A stretch of DNA of 47,852 nt from positions 1 through 47,852 of the forward strand of contig JADRCO010000152.1 in NCBI GenBank assembly GCA_021464525.1, in the 5' to 3' direction. Position numbers and translations under genes: made by a program. Origin of the DNA: Rhizophagus sp. LPA8_4_AMF. Its lineage: Eukaryota; Glomeromycota; Glomeromycetes; Glomerales; Glomeraceae. Below are positions 12,410 to 23,358 of the stretch, in pieces. A model generated the notes under the pieces. That model ran no database searches, was not told the DNA's origin, and saw only the letters and a program-made list of their open reading frames with translations. Position 1 is the stretch's first letter, and the number at the start of each line of letters is the position of its first letter.

Positions 12410-13855
12410 ATGTCACAAGATTGTCTTATAATTATTTTTAATGAATTGAGAGAGAAGCCATCTTCTCTATATTCATGTATTTTGGTAAATAAATTTTGGT
12501 GTCGTATAGCTATGCCAATATTATGGAAAGTTCCTTTCGAATCTGATATTGGTAACGGGGATTTACTTTCTCATCGTAAACTTTATAATTCAATACTTTA
12601 TTTATTACCAACATTTTCGAAAAAACTTTTATTGGATAATAATATTGAATTACCTATACAAAAATTTTCAAACCAACCATCGTTCAACTACATTAACTTT
12701 TTATCACAAGTTCCATCAAATTTTATTGATAATATGATAGATAAGTTAATTAAGAAAGAAGATGGATTTAATAAATATAACGAAACAGGTAAAAAATATT
12801 TGTTGGAACGAGAAATTTATAAATTATTTATAAATAATTGTAAGGACGTAAACCATTTTAATTGGCAAACAACACAACCTTTGTCTCAATTTCAGGGAGC
12901 ATCAACCTGTTTCTCTCAACTTCGTTCTTTAATAATTGATCTTCACTTTGTTACTTCAGGAGAATTATTTGCAATGGCGCAAATTTGTCAAAATATTGAA
13001 GAATTATCCATATTTGAATGCTATGACGATATTCCAGGATTAATTTGGTTTATTGATACCCAAAAAATTTTACGATCATTATATTTACATTTCAAAAGTT
13101 ATGAAAAACAATGTTTAGAATTAAGCGAAGTAATTGAAAGAAAAGCTAGTACATTAAGAAAATTTTCTATAGAACCATGGATCATTTCACTCTCACCTAA
13201 ATTTCTTCCATCGTTAATAAATTTACAACATTTGGAACTTAAAAATCATAATGCACATGATGTAATGGATATATTTAGGGAATGCGAATGGGAAGAATCT
13301 TTATCTTCGGCATCTTTTCCGAATCTTCAATATCTTGAAACCGCATTTTTACCATTCTTCAAAGAATGTGATTTGATTGAGAAATCAAATGGAAACATTT
13401 TAGACATTGATATATACCGCACGTGTAATCAAGATCCTAAATATACTAAAAAATTAATTAAAGTAATTTCTACAAATTGTCCAAATATTGAGAGATTAAC
13501 CATTGAAATTGAACTTGAAGATTTACATGGAATAAGAGAAATTTTAATAAATTGTTTGCGGTTAATAAAGTTAAATTTATCAATAGTAGAGAATGAGGAT
13601 AAACACGATTGTGATGAAATATTAAAAATTATAGTTAAATTTTCACCAGAAACTTTACACAAAATCACTTTTTGTGCAAATTTTATTTTTACACCTGATG
13701 GTCTGAAAGATTTTTTTGAGAATTGGAAGGGTAGAAAACCGCTCGTTTTTTATAAACATACTCATACGGAAAAATATGTTACAAATGATTTTAAAATGAT
13801 CATAAAAAAATATATTGATGAAGGAGTAATTAAAAGAACAAAGTTTTTAATTTGA
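12410..13855 (+). CDS. F-box protein with leucine-rich C-terminal region, tandem paralog
   Basis: This 481-residue intronless gene is a tandem duplicate of the gene at 10650 on the same strand, 296 bp downstream. The F-box (about residues 3-42, CLIIIFNELREKPSSLYSC through ILWKVPF) and the following 150 residues are very similar between the two, with long identical blocks such as HFNWQTTQPLSQFQG. The C-terminal leucine-rich half has diverged strongly and gained or lost small segments. This fits a conserved Skp1-binding end and a changing substrate-binding end. A TTTTAG immediately 5' of the leader (ATAATAATG) could be a 3' splice site of a 5'-UTR intron, but this is not shown. Function is inferred from the family. 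Confidence 0.85.
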   Translation: MSQDCLIIIFNELREKPSSLYSCILVNKFWCRIAMPILWKVPFESDIGNGDLLSHRKLYNSILYLLPTFSKKLLLDNNIELPIQKFSNQPSFNYINFLSQVPSNFIDNMIDKLIKKEDGFNKYNETGKKYLLEREIYKLFINNCKDVNHFNWQTTQPLSQFQGASTCFSQLRSLIIDLHFVTSGELFAMAQICQNIEELSIFECYDDIPGLIWFIDTQKILRSLYLHFKSYEKQCLELSEVIERKASTLRKFSIEPWIISLSPKFLPSLINLQHLELKNHNAHDVMDIFRECEWEESLSSASFPNLQYLETAFLPFFKECDLIEKSNGNILDIDIYRTCNQDPKYTKKLIKVISTNCPNIERLTIEIELEDLHGIREILINCLRLIKLNLSIVENEDKHDCDEILKIIVKFSPETLHKITFCANFIFTPDGLKDFFENWKGRKPLVFYKHTHTEKYVTNDFKMIIKKYIDEGVIKRTKFLI

Positions 13856-15595
13856 TGTAACTTACAATGATAAATAAAATAATATATATAAAATACTTTT
13901 TTTTTTAACGTGTTTTAAAAATAAAATGGCTGAACAATATCCTGTCAAACTTGACTATATCAAAGCGCCAACTTAAGGTAAAAAAAAAAAAATTTCGAAC
14001 TCTATAACAAATTTAGTGAAAAAAAAAATTTATTCCGTGTTTTTTTTTCCATAAATGCAAAATTTATAATTATTATAAATGTAAAAAAACTCGGTTGTGA
14101 TATATTGACATATCACAGAAATAATGACAAAATATCAAGGTTCTACAATTAGTACGAAAAGAACATACATTAAAAATCAGACAACATATAGAAAATATGG
14201 CAAAAATTGTAACATATCTAAACATGAGTCATTGCAGCTCTGACATATTGTTTGTACGATTAATTAACGGTTTAAACAAAGATAAAAAAAATATTTACAG
14301 TATATCGAAATAAAATGCCAGAATAGATCAATCTCTCGCCCACCTGCATAATCAAATGATCAAAAACCCTTGTGAAAAAAAGCCAAATAATAACTTTTCA
14401 GCCTTTATTTTTTCTTTCTTCAAAAGATATTGCGAAAGATTAATAAATGTACTGTAGCTAAGCATGTAAGAATCAGCCACTTGATTTTGACGGTACACTT
14501 ATGTACCATGTAAGAAAATGCTTTTCGGCATACATCTTGTGATGGCCGTTTGAAAAAAAAATGAATGTATATATTTAACATTACTAAAACAAAAATTGCA
14601 GTAGCACTTACATTTGCATGATATTACCTTATGAATTTATGTTTTTCTAATAATATACATTACAGCATCTATCATCAGCACTATAAAAAAATTTCGTTAA
14701 AATATTCCAAAAAACTTACTTTTGATCGATTTTTCTAAAAAATTTTTTATGGAACAGATTTATGAATTTATAATTCAGTGAAAAAAATAATTCAGAAAAG
14801 GAAATGTTAATTAAATCATATTTATAATTAGTTCTATTGTAAAGTAAGTGATGGAATTACTTTAAAATTGATTAATGCATATATTTAAAATTTCAAAACT
14901 CTCAACTATAGCATATAGTTTCAATTGTTAAAAAATCGTCGTATCACTATTTCAATACGTCAATGATGAAAAAGGAAAAAATTCAACTCCGATTGCCTTT
15001 GTTTTATCGCACAAAGAAATATTAATTCCCTGCAAATTACACAGAATCACGAGATAAAATGCATCGATCACGTGAGACATGAAAAAAAATGTTCAATTTG
15101 CAATGTGTATTCTTTCAAACTTAAATTTATATTTTATTATTTACAATAATGCTATATTCAAAAACAATTAAAACAATTAGTAATATCATTTTCTTATTAT
15201 TACAAAGAGGATGATGAACTGAATAATGCTTAATATAGCATAATTGATAACTTCGCATAATAGGGAGTTCCCTATTTCATAATTAAAATTAAAAAATGCA
15301 TTATTCTTACGATTTATCGATGGTAAAAAAAAAAATAATTAATTATACATCTAAGGAGTATGTTATTACACTCATACATATTAACGAAAAAAATTTTTTA
15401 CAAGAAAGATTTTTTAAAAATATTTCATGAGAAGAAAATTTGATACGATCGTAATTGAGAGGGAAAAGGAAATCGTGGAAAAGAGAATCGAATCATATGT
15501 ATCACTTAAAAAGTCTGTAACAAGAGCGAGAAGGAATTTAGTTAACTAATGAAATAAAGTAGTTGACGCATAATAACTCGATTCTCTTTTCAGGT

Positions 15596-15736
15596 AATCG
15601 CTCGGGAGTGGGGTGCCACTGTCGGTAATGATTTGCTTCACTTGAGCCTTGCGATAAAACGAAATATCAGAAGTCCACGTCCGATAACACTGTTATTTCT
15701 GGGATTTCATCGATTAACATAGTTAAGACGTCTGAA
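15596..15736 (-). pseudogene. Decayed MATA-type HMG-box relic
   Basis: Read on the minus strand, the segment gives RRLNYVNR, stop, NPRNNSVIGRGLLIFRFIARLK, stop, then SKSLPTVAPHSRAIT. This aligns with the intact HMG-box protein at 21169-21501 (RLSYVNRRPRNK, then ILRYYVSLRA) and with the helix 1 to helix 2 part of HMG boxes. At least two in-frame stops and the missing third helix show that it is dead. The DNA flanks (CATAATTGGGAAGAG on the right) resemble those of the relic at 18.5 kb, so the two probably spread as one repeat unit. Confidence 0.55.
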
Positions 15737-16562
15737 TATAGTATCGAGGCCCATAATTGGGAAGAGAAAAACCAACCTAGAATGTTGGTTTATTTAATAT
15801 TGAAAAAAATTATTATTACTTTTGGATAAATTTAATATAGAAGTGAACGTATATTTTGATAAAAGATGAATTTATATAAAATAATTTTTTTTTTCGCATG
15901 CATTATGATATAATAATAGTAAATTGTACAATTTAATTCTTTAATTTAGAAATTTCACGCGGAAATATCTCCGAGAAAATTTCTAAACATGTGATTTATT
16001 CAATCTAAAAATCGGCTGAAGAAATACTCAAAGAAATATTTTGATACAAACGGAGAAAGTTTTAATTATCTCCGGACTTTCCGGACTTTGCTAAATTTTA
16101 CTTTTATGATCACCGATTGTGATAATTTTTAATAAAATTTCTTTGATCTTTATTTTTTTTCGCTTTATAAGATTTTATATGATATGTATTAAAAAGGAAC
16201 TTATTTAAACATTGGTAATAAAGTTTCAGCTGTAGCATTGGTATCATTGGCTGAACTACGTAATTTCCATTTCTCTTTGAATATGATCCAAAAAAGGATA
16301 GATTATAAAATGGTTTTTGTTGATCTTTCTTTTTCTTTTTTAAGTTTCCAATTAAATTGATATAAATATAAACAATATAATCTTTTATAAACTTTAGAGA
16401 AACTTAAAATGATAATAATTATGTTGACATGAAATGGATTATTTTAATCATGTATAGAATGGCGATAGAAAATCTGTTCGCTTTTTTATCATCGAAATCT
16501 ATGTACAGGCGTTTTATTTTTATTACACGTGGTCTGAACAGATCAATATCATTAATTTTGTA

Positions 16563-16597
<35 letters not shown>

Positions 16598-16617
16598 AAG
16601 GAAAAAAAAAAAAAAAA
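16563..16617. repeat. T15-A22-GG-A16 homopolymer block
   Basis: Fifteen T, twenty-two A, two G and sixteen A follow one another. Overlapping apparent poly-Lys and poly-Phe frames on the two strands come from this block and are not genes. Confidence 0.9.
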
Positions 16618-18483
16618 CTATAAATAGTAAATTTTATAATAAAGGTACAGCCCGCGCAAAAACATTTGGTAATTAATTGCATGAAAGCGAAAATAAATAT
16701 TGTTGTAGATCATGATAAAAAATAGTTATTTATCAATGAAAAAAAAAAACTCAGCCTTACTGTAAATAAATTCAAATAATATTGATGTGAATAATTGTAA
16801 TATCAAAATTCATTAACTCATTCAAGATTATATAATACATTATATAGTAAATTTTTACAACCAATCAAATCAAAAATTAAATCTCATGATAAATTTAATG
16901 ATACATTTGGATTTTGGTAATTTTGCCACGAATATTTTTTTATTATAAAAAAAAGGAAATAATTCATGATTCCTTTTCACAAGTCTTTTGATATTCGAGT
17001 CAAATATTGAGCAAAAAAAAAAAAAAAAATTGCTTCTGAATAATAGATAAATTTGAATGATCGAAACAACGGACCGGATGTGCAAGGGGTAAATTGTTTC
17101 CGGTCATGTGATTAATCAACTTTAATTGTTTTGTGACCATCAAAAATTCCTTTCGTCTGAAACTGACACACTAATGGAACCATTAAAAAATCAGTAATTA
17201 AATCGTTTGTTTGAGAATATCAAAATTATATTTTTAATTATAAATTTATTAAGAAAGATAATTTAGACGCACGCATAACGTGCATATATCTGATATTTAT
17301 TTAATTTACATTTTAATAGCCCTGCTGTCAAGTACCAGTTAAAACATCTCGGCTTTTAGATGCAGCTAAACATGCAATCACGCGAACTACTCGTGAAAAT
17401 TACGTTCATAATTAACTTGATATATACTAGAATTATTTTTATTTACCGCATAACAAATAATGATTCACAATGGTGACGCATTAAACAGCATCAGTAAACC
17501 TTTGATCTCGCATGCATAATCTTCTTAGCGGATAGTTTGAAAATTGAAATTAACTGGCAACTTTTTTCAGTTATTCTAGAATTTTTTGATTTTTTAAGGT
17601 TAAAATTAAGTTCACCGAATTATAAACAAATTTTGTAGAATATTGTGAAATTATGAAGTTTTATTCGATATCACCACTTTTCTTTGCATATCACACATAA
17701 TTTCATATGAGATTGCAAACCCTTGTACTTTTTAAATTTTTTCTATAGTTTATGTAGTAGACTTTTATATTTAAAATTAGTTCTTCTTAGAATAGCTTAC
17801 ATATTATCTAAGAAAACATTTAAATTATACGTAAGAAGCGCATTATTATATTTGTCATTGAAGAGAACTATATCGGTTATAATTCCTCCCGTTTATAAAA
17901 TGAATTACTTAATAAAAGAAATGTACATAAAACATTTAAATAATTAAAGGATTTTGACGTACTTAGTTTCAGCCATTTGTTTGAGCATAAGAAAACTAGG
18001 TAAACAAAGAAATAAAGTCTCTTTTTTTGTGTTACTATTGTCTATTTTTAAAAATTCTTTTTGCAAGCTGAAACCTGACATTTAACAAAGAATTAAATTA
18101 CGTAGAGATAAAACATAAATGAGAATGTATTTAGATTGAACAAATAACTTATAAAAGGACGAGGAACGGAACGGACTTTAGAAAAAAAAAAATTAAAAAA
18201 AAATGTAGTCTTGATTGATCAAGATTTAAAACATCTAAAAAAAACTTAAGAACAACTTTAAGATCTAAGTTATGCGCAAAGAATCATCAAAACATACGAT
18301 CAACGAATTTTTCGTTCTTACCCTCGCATATAATAGATTTGATTACATTTAAAAGTTTTTAACCGCGTTAAAACTTTTGAAACGTTCTGTAATCAAGAGT
18401 AAGAAGGAATAAATTAACCCAATGAAATAATGTTATTACCACATAATTCGGTTTCGATTTGTTTTCGATCTTATATATTCGAA

Positions 18484-18594
18484 TTAATTCTCCGGTCTTT
18501 GCGATAGAACGAAATATCGCAAAAGTCTACATCTGCTCACACTTTTATTTCTGGGAATTCTTTTTTTTCTTCGATTAACATAGCTTAAACGTTT
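18484..18594 (-). pseudogene. Truncated HMG-box relic
   Basis: The minus strand reads KRLSYVNRR, then PRNKSVSRCRLLRYFVLSQ, then ends at TAA after PEN. The intact gene at 21169-21501 has LVRLSYVNRRPRNK followed by ILRYYVSLRA at the same places, so homology is clear by eye. Compared with that gene it has a short insertion between NRR and PRNK, and it lacks the second half of the box. The surrounding DNA matches the flanks at 5.3 and 15.6 kb. Confidence 0.6.
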
Positions 18595-19294
18595 GATTAT
18601 TTTATAATGACCTATAATTGGGAAAGAAAAAAATCAAAGACACAAATTGTCATATAAGTTTCAAGCGCATACATTTGCGCCGTGGTAGCTTAACCACTCT
18701 AATTATGATATTATAATATATAAATTTTACTTTTAAAACTAAGACACATATGTACCGTATATTTTCAGCAGTATAAGTTTATTATAATTTATTGAGATTA
18801 GTATTTTAAATAAAAATAAATTTTCGACTTTAACATTGAGCTAATTATTATTTGATATACTAACAATTACAGGGCTTACCCTGGTCTAATTGATCATATT
18901 AATTCATGTGATAATTATAAGTTAACTGTTCTGCACGAACATTTTTTTTTTTTTACCTATTGCTTGTGATATATGATTTACTATTTTCAATTGCTGATCA
19001 TATATTAAATATACATTTAATTCTGCATCAAAGAACTTTATATTCAGGTGCTATATATGATTGGCCAATTTACAAAAATTACTTACCTTTTAATTTAAGT
19101 GCACGCAGAATAATTATTTTTTAGAATATTCTATTTTCTTTTTATAATATAAATTATGCAGTTTTTTTTTGTTTTTTATCTTTTATATATCTTAAGTTTA
19201 ACGAAAGACATAACGTGGTTTGTTTTCAGCCAATCATTCGTATCATCCGTATTATTTAATTTGAATGCATGTATTTTTTTTAATTTTCATGTGA

Positions 19295-19320
19295 TTTTTT
19301 TTTTTTAAAAAAAAAAAAAA
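19295..19320. repeat. T12-A14 homopolymer palindrome
   Basis: Twelve T are followed directly by fourteen A. Further A- and T-rich runs lie within 500 bp (19435-19460, 19594-19608, 19774-19795). Confidence 0.85.
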
Positions 19321-20740
19321 TTTTGCGAATTTCGAATCCCCAAGAGAATAACTTAATTTTTCCAAAACTTTAATTTATTAATATAATTTATTTATTTTTA
19401 TTTTGTTTATTTAAAAAAAATCAGGTGAATAAGAAGAAAAAAAAAAAAAAGAAAAAAAATGGGATTACTATTATTAGTTTCGTCAGAATAAACTGCAAAA
19501 AAAACTCAATTTGTAATATTAAAAAGAAAAGAAGAAAGGTGTAAAAAAATGTATTGTTGTTAAATGTCGATCATAGTAAATATTTATCATTTAATTTTTT
19601 TTTTTTTTCTGTTACAATATTTCAAATATATCAAGTAAATCGAAATATATTGAGTAATGTAAATATTGGATATAATTTATTAAAAAAAAAAATTAAATAA
19701 ATAAAACAAAAACAAGTCCATCGATATTACCGGAATTCCTTTGGCCGCGTTTTTTTTTCGCGACACAATCAAACAAAAAAAAAAAAAAAAAAAAATTTGG
19801 GAAGGTCAATGGCTTATACCCAATTTTTTTTTTATTTTGTAATAAAATCGGACACTCTTATCCGGTTTCATCCTATAGGTAAATTATTAAATCATAGTGT
19901 AATAAAATATATTTTATTATAAGAGTTCCATACCTGAAATTAAAGTTTTGGGTTTTTAATTACAATTGGCCTATTGTTTTAAAAAGATCTATAGCCCAAA
20001 AAAAGCTCGTGTCCATAATCCTTTAATAGCATAGATAAATTATTTCCGCAACTATTTCGTAGAGTTAAAAAGAATAGCATTTCTTACTCATATATACAAA
20101 AAAAAACTTTTGACAAGTTCATTTTTTTCCCAATGATAAAAAAATTAGTTTAATGCAATGGTCACATGCATAATCTTGCATAAGCATAGATCTATGCAAC
20201 TTGACCCCAGTTAGAAATTTAGTAAAGTTTTATACATTTAAATAATTATAAAAAAAATTTATTATTCGAAATATTCAAATTATTTACAAGGGTAACGTTA
20301 TTAATTTCACATAAAGAACTTACAAACTCGATAAATTCGCAAAAATTTAATTTTTTTATGATCGGCATATAATTCTAGTATATTTATAAATTATCCGGGT
20401 ACTTTAGGAAGTGCTTATACTATACTTCTCATCTAAGAACGAACAAAAGAGATCTTATGATTCTTATCCTCTTTTTGCGAATTAATCGAACTGCCTTAAT
20501 CAAAAGAACTATATTATTTGTGTACAATTAATTAAATAGCTCTTTAGAAAACTTTTATCAAGAAAATTGATCATATTCTACTGGCTGTAAGAAAGCATGA
20601 ACAGTTTGTTAATCTGAGATGATTAAACTAGTTTTGCAATCTTCGCTAAGTAATACGGTTAACTTTGTAAGATCACTTATAATTTTTAAAGCATAAAAAC
20701 CATAAACAATTTATTAAAAATTTAAACCAAACACTGTCAA

Positions 20741-21010
20741 ACAATACCCAATAATATTTCAAAAAAAAAACTTCGAAACGAAATGTCGAAGAAAAAAAAG
20801 TCCCAGAAAAAAATCTTAAAACCCTATGAAAAACACCTTAAAACCATAAGAAACACTAAAAAGGTCTTAAACCCGAAAATAACCCAAAAAAAATCCTTAA
20901 AAACCAAAAAAAAACACTAAAAAAAACCTTAAAAATCAAAATAAAAAGTATAAATAAATCCTTAAGAAAAAAAATTCACAAAAAACCCTTGTAAGATTCA
21001 AATCTAACTA
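20741..21010. other. Strand-asymmetric A/C-rich low-complexity stretch
   Basis: The plus strand is almost free of G and poor in T, made of AAAAACC, CCTTAAAAA and ACACTAAAAA variants. It is not a telomere repeat. It has no open frame of interest. It ends about 160 bp from the 3' end of the HMG-box gene on the minus strand. Confidence 0.5.
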
Positions 21011-21168
21011 AATAATAAATAAAAGCAACCAGGTTAATATCTAAATAAATTCAGGGCAAGAAGGTTCTTAGACATAAAAAAAGCTTAGATGAAAGATGAA
21101 AACTATAGAAAAAGTACGCGGATAATGCTTATAATGCTTAGGTTTATGGTTGATGATTTCTTAGAAAA

Positions 21169-21501
21169 TTATCTGCGATTTCGGCCAGCGATTAATGCGT
21201 TAACCTGGTTCGATAAATTTACATAATCACTTTTCTCGTCTACAGTGGCGGATTTCCATACTTCACTTGTAACCCTGCCGACTACATTTGGCTCACCACA
21301 GTTTATAATTTGTGCTCGTAATGAGACGTAATATCTTAAAATGGCATAACCAGTAACCATTTTATTTCTGGGACGACGATTAACATAGCTTAAACGAACT
21401 AAAGTTACGATAGGATCCATGTTTGGAGGTGGAAAAAAATCGTTCCTATTCTGATCTATATTTTCCTGTAGTGTTTCGCGGTTCACCTCAAAACTTTGCA
21501 T
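21169..21501 (-). CDS. MATA-type HMG-box protein
   Basis: A 110-residue single-exon frame with an ATG start. Residues 36-105 read as a divergent HMG box: RRPRNKMVTGYAILRYYVSL (turn and helix 1, where most members have RxPNAFxxYR), VVGRVTSEVWKSA (helix 2 with the conserved Trp) and DEKSDYVNLSNQVNALI (helix 3). HMG boxes of this sex-determining/MATA class bind and bend DNA in the minor groove, and the family is highly expanded in arbuscular mycorrhizal fungi. The usual PNAF core is replaced by RNKMVTGYA, so DNA binding may be altered. The N-terminal 35 residues are acidic and Asn/Gln-rich. The two relics at 15.6 and 18.5 kb are relatives. Role in mating is not implied. Confidence 0.65.
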   Translation of the reverse strand: MQSFEVNRETLQENIDQNRNDFFPPPNMDPIVTLVRLSYVNRRPRNKMVTGYAILRYYVSLRAQIINCGEPNVVGRVTSEVWKSATVDEKSDYVNLSNQVNALIAGRNRR

Positions 21502-22233
21502 ATTATAAACCTTAAATTTAATGTGTTTTTTTTAAAAAAAAATCAAGAGTAAAAGAAAATTTAGGTTTATTTATAAGGGTTTGATCCAGTATTTTTTATA
21601 ATATATACATAACTACTATTTTAATGTTAAATTATAATATCAATATATCCAATATATTCGGTAAAAAAAAGAACAAATATATATTAAAATATAGTATAGA
21701 TGAAGCTTCTTGATTTGGAAAATATTTCACGGGCTAAATCCTCCGAAAAATAAAAAAAAAATATACCATGTAAAAAACCAGTTTCTACGAATAACAGTTT
21801 TTTAAATTAAGACTTGCTTCGATTTCGACAAATACAACTTGTTCACTAAAAATAGTGAATATAGATTCTATTTTAACTTTTAATGATGCAATATTTGACA
21901 GTTAGAATTGGTAATAAATAAAATAAATAAATAAATAAAAAGAAAACGGAAAAAAAAGAACATGTAAAGAATTTTGAAGATTATTTATATATTATAAATC
22001 ATATTAACTCGGCTTGTGTAGCCAGCCGATAACAACCTTAAATAAATTTCTGTTGGGCGCAGTTTATTATTATAATTTACGTGAAATTATTGTCATTATC
22101 CTAATTTACCAATTACATTTTGTTTTGAAATTAAATAGAAAACTTTACAGTTAACTAACATTAACAATTTATTTTATTATTTCAGAACATTTCTTTTTTC
22201 ATGGAGTCAGGCATATAATCTTCTTATTCTTTA
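21502..22233. other. Intergenic, no gene seen
   Basis: This is A+T-rich DNA with a T8-A9 palindrome at 21526-21542 just upstream of the HMG-box start, and a short GC-bearing hairpin (CGGCT-TGTGT-AGCC) near 22012-22027. Nothing else is supported. Confidence 0.5.
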
Positions 22234-22989
22234 ATGACCATGTTAAATTGTCAAAATTCCTGTAAATACTTATTTGATAATTATATAAACGTAGATCACG
22301 ATTTAAAAGAAACCTTGCAGTATTTGGTAATAGTTGAAAGGTTTTAATTCACATGATATATCTAGTTACATTCATATGATATAAATATTTGGTTTTTATA
22401 TATCAATCAAAACTTGCTAGGATTTAAAAACATTTGATTTTCATGATAAAGATTTAAAATAAAATTATCATATATTGTTATTTTTATATTAAAGTAAATT
22501 CAAGATTACAGTATTTGGTTTTTGGAGACGAATCTAAAGTAATAAAAATTTAATTATAACATACTCCATTTAATAATTGCATTTAATACATTTAGTTGGT
22601 ACAAACCGCTTTAAAATTTTTAAATCTTTTTGGTCTCCATTATCAATCGTAGCCATTTATGGAGAAGAGAAAAATGTCCTCCTTGTATTACAATCCCCTA
22701 ATTCTAAAATGAATCTACAAAAAGCTTAGTATATAAGATACAATATGAAATAATTCATATTGTACATGAATATTCCGTAGCCAAATTGATAATGAAGATC
22801 ATGATTTAAAGTTTCGGACATTATCGAAAGAATTCAAGAATTCTTTAGAAATCAAATTTTGGTTTGAAATCTATTCTTTTAAGGATCCAATAAGAATTAA
22901 AGTAAGTTTGATATATCGATTATGTTTTATCTAAATGAATAAATAAACTACGGTTTAACTTGTTTTTTTTAAAAAAGGAAATCAAGTGA
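22234..22989 (+). CDS. Small multi-exon gene (or recent relic), function unknown
   Basis: No single long frame exists, but splice sites and frame join well. The exon 22596-22728 follows TTTAG and encodes GTNRFKIFKSFWSPLSIVAI, continuing through YGEEKNVLLVLQSPNSK. A 52-nt intron (GTATAT to CGTAG) leads to 22781-22901, which encodes QIDNEDHDLKFRTLSKEFKN and then SLEIKFWFEIYSFKDPIRIK. A perfect GTAAGT donor and a 76-nt intron then lead to a terminal exon (22978-22989) coding Glu-Ile-Lys-stop. A likely first exon is 22234-22326 (ATG, 31 codons, encoding NCQNSCKYLFDNYINVDHDL, then a GTAATA donor). The connection between 22326 and 22596 is unresolved: the phase does not match directly, so an extra exon is needed or the gene is damaged. 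I do not recognise the family. DHDLK-like peptides recur at 22291, 22443 and 22797. Confidence 0.45.
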
Positions 22990-23200
22990 ATTATCCAATA
23001 TTTTTAACAATGGATTGACAGAAAAATCTAAAATTCTAGAATTCTTCTAGTATTATGATTTTCCGCATACTAAATACAATTATATAATTATACAAATATA
23101 GTATATCAAGTTTCATAAAATAATTTTTGTTTATGATACCCCTGTAAAAGTTATTGCTATTATGCAGTAAATGGAATATAAATAATATTCTCCATTTAGC

Positions 23201-23358
23201 AGTTTTTAATATACATGCTGTTCAAATTATTTTGGGGACATCCCAAATTATTTTGGCACTTTACATAATAAATTACATATAAACTGAATGAATTACGGCA
23301 TCCCAAATTATAATTATGGCATCCCAAAATAATTTGGGCAGCACGTATAGTTTTTAAT
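23201..23358. mobile_element. 138-bp MITE with 26-bp inverted repeats and 10-bp target duplication
   Basis: Terminal inverted repeats at 23211-23236 and 23323-23348 match at 23 of 26 positions (ends ATACATGCTG and CAGCACGTAT, with the shared core CAAATTATTTTGGG). They are flanked on both sides by the identical 10-mer AGTTTTTAAT (23201-23210 and 23349-23358), a clear target-site duplication. The interior (about 86 bp) has no gene and carries tandem GGCATCCCAAA motifs. A 9-11 bp duplication is typical of Mutator-like elements, so a non-autonomous MULE-derived MITE is the best reading. Confidence 0.8.

Larger units (their letters stand above)
13859..21168. other. Long gene-poor region with HMG-box relics and homopolymers
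   Basis: No intact gene is seen. The identifiable content is two decayed HMG-box copies (about 15.6 and 18.5 kb), three homopolymer palindromes or long A/T runs (16.56, 19.30, 19.77 kb) and an A/C-biased low-complexity stretch at 20.74-21.01 kb. Short frames near 16.4, 16.9 and 17.7 kb arise from poly(A)/poly(T) or lack ATG starts. Confidence 0.6.

Noticed and set aside
13429-13668. 79-residue minus-strand ORF
   Set aside because: It is the antisense shadow of the second F-box gene, which has clear domain content.
16419-16682. Overlapping poly-Lys and poly-Phe ORFs on both strands
   Set aside because: They are translations of the T15-A22-A16 homopolymer block and have no protein-like sequence outside it.
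17723-17947. 74-residue ORF rich in Leu, Tyr and Lys
   Set aside because: No ATG at its start, composition typical of random A+T-rich DNA, and no homolog in the window.
18665-18715. tRNA-like A-box string on the minus strand (GAGTGGTTAAGCTACC)
   Set aside because: It resembles a tRNA-Ser/Leu D-arm, but no proper B box at normal spacing, anticodon arm or acceptor stem could be built.
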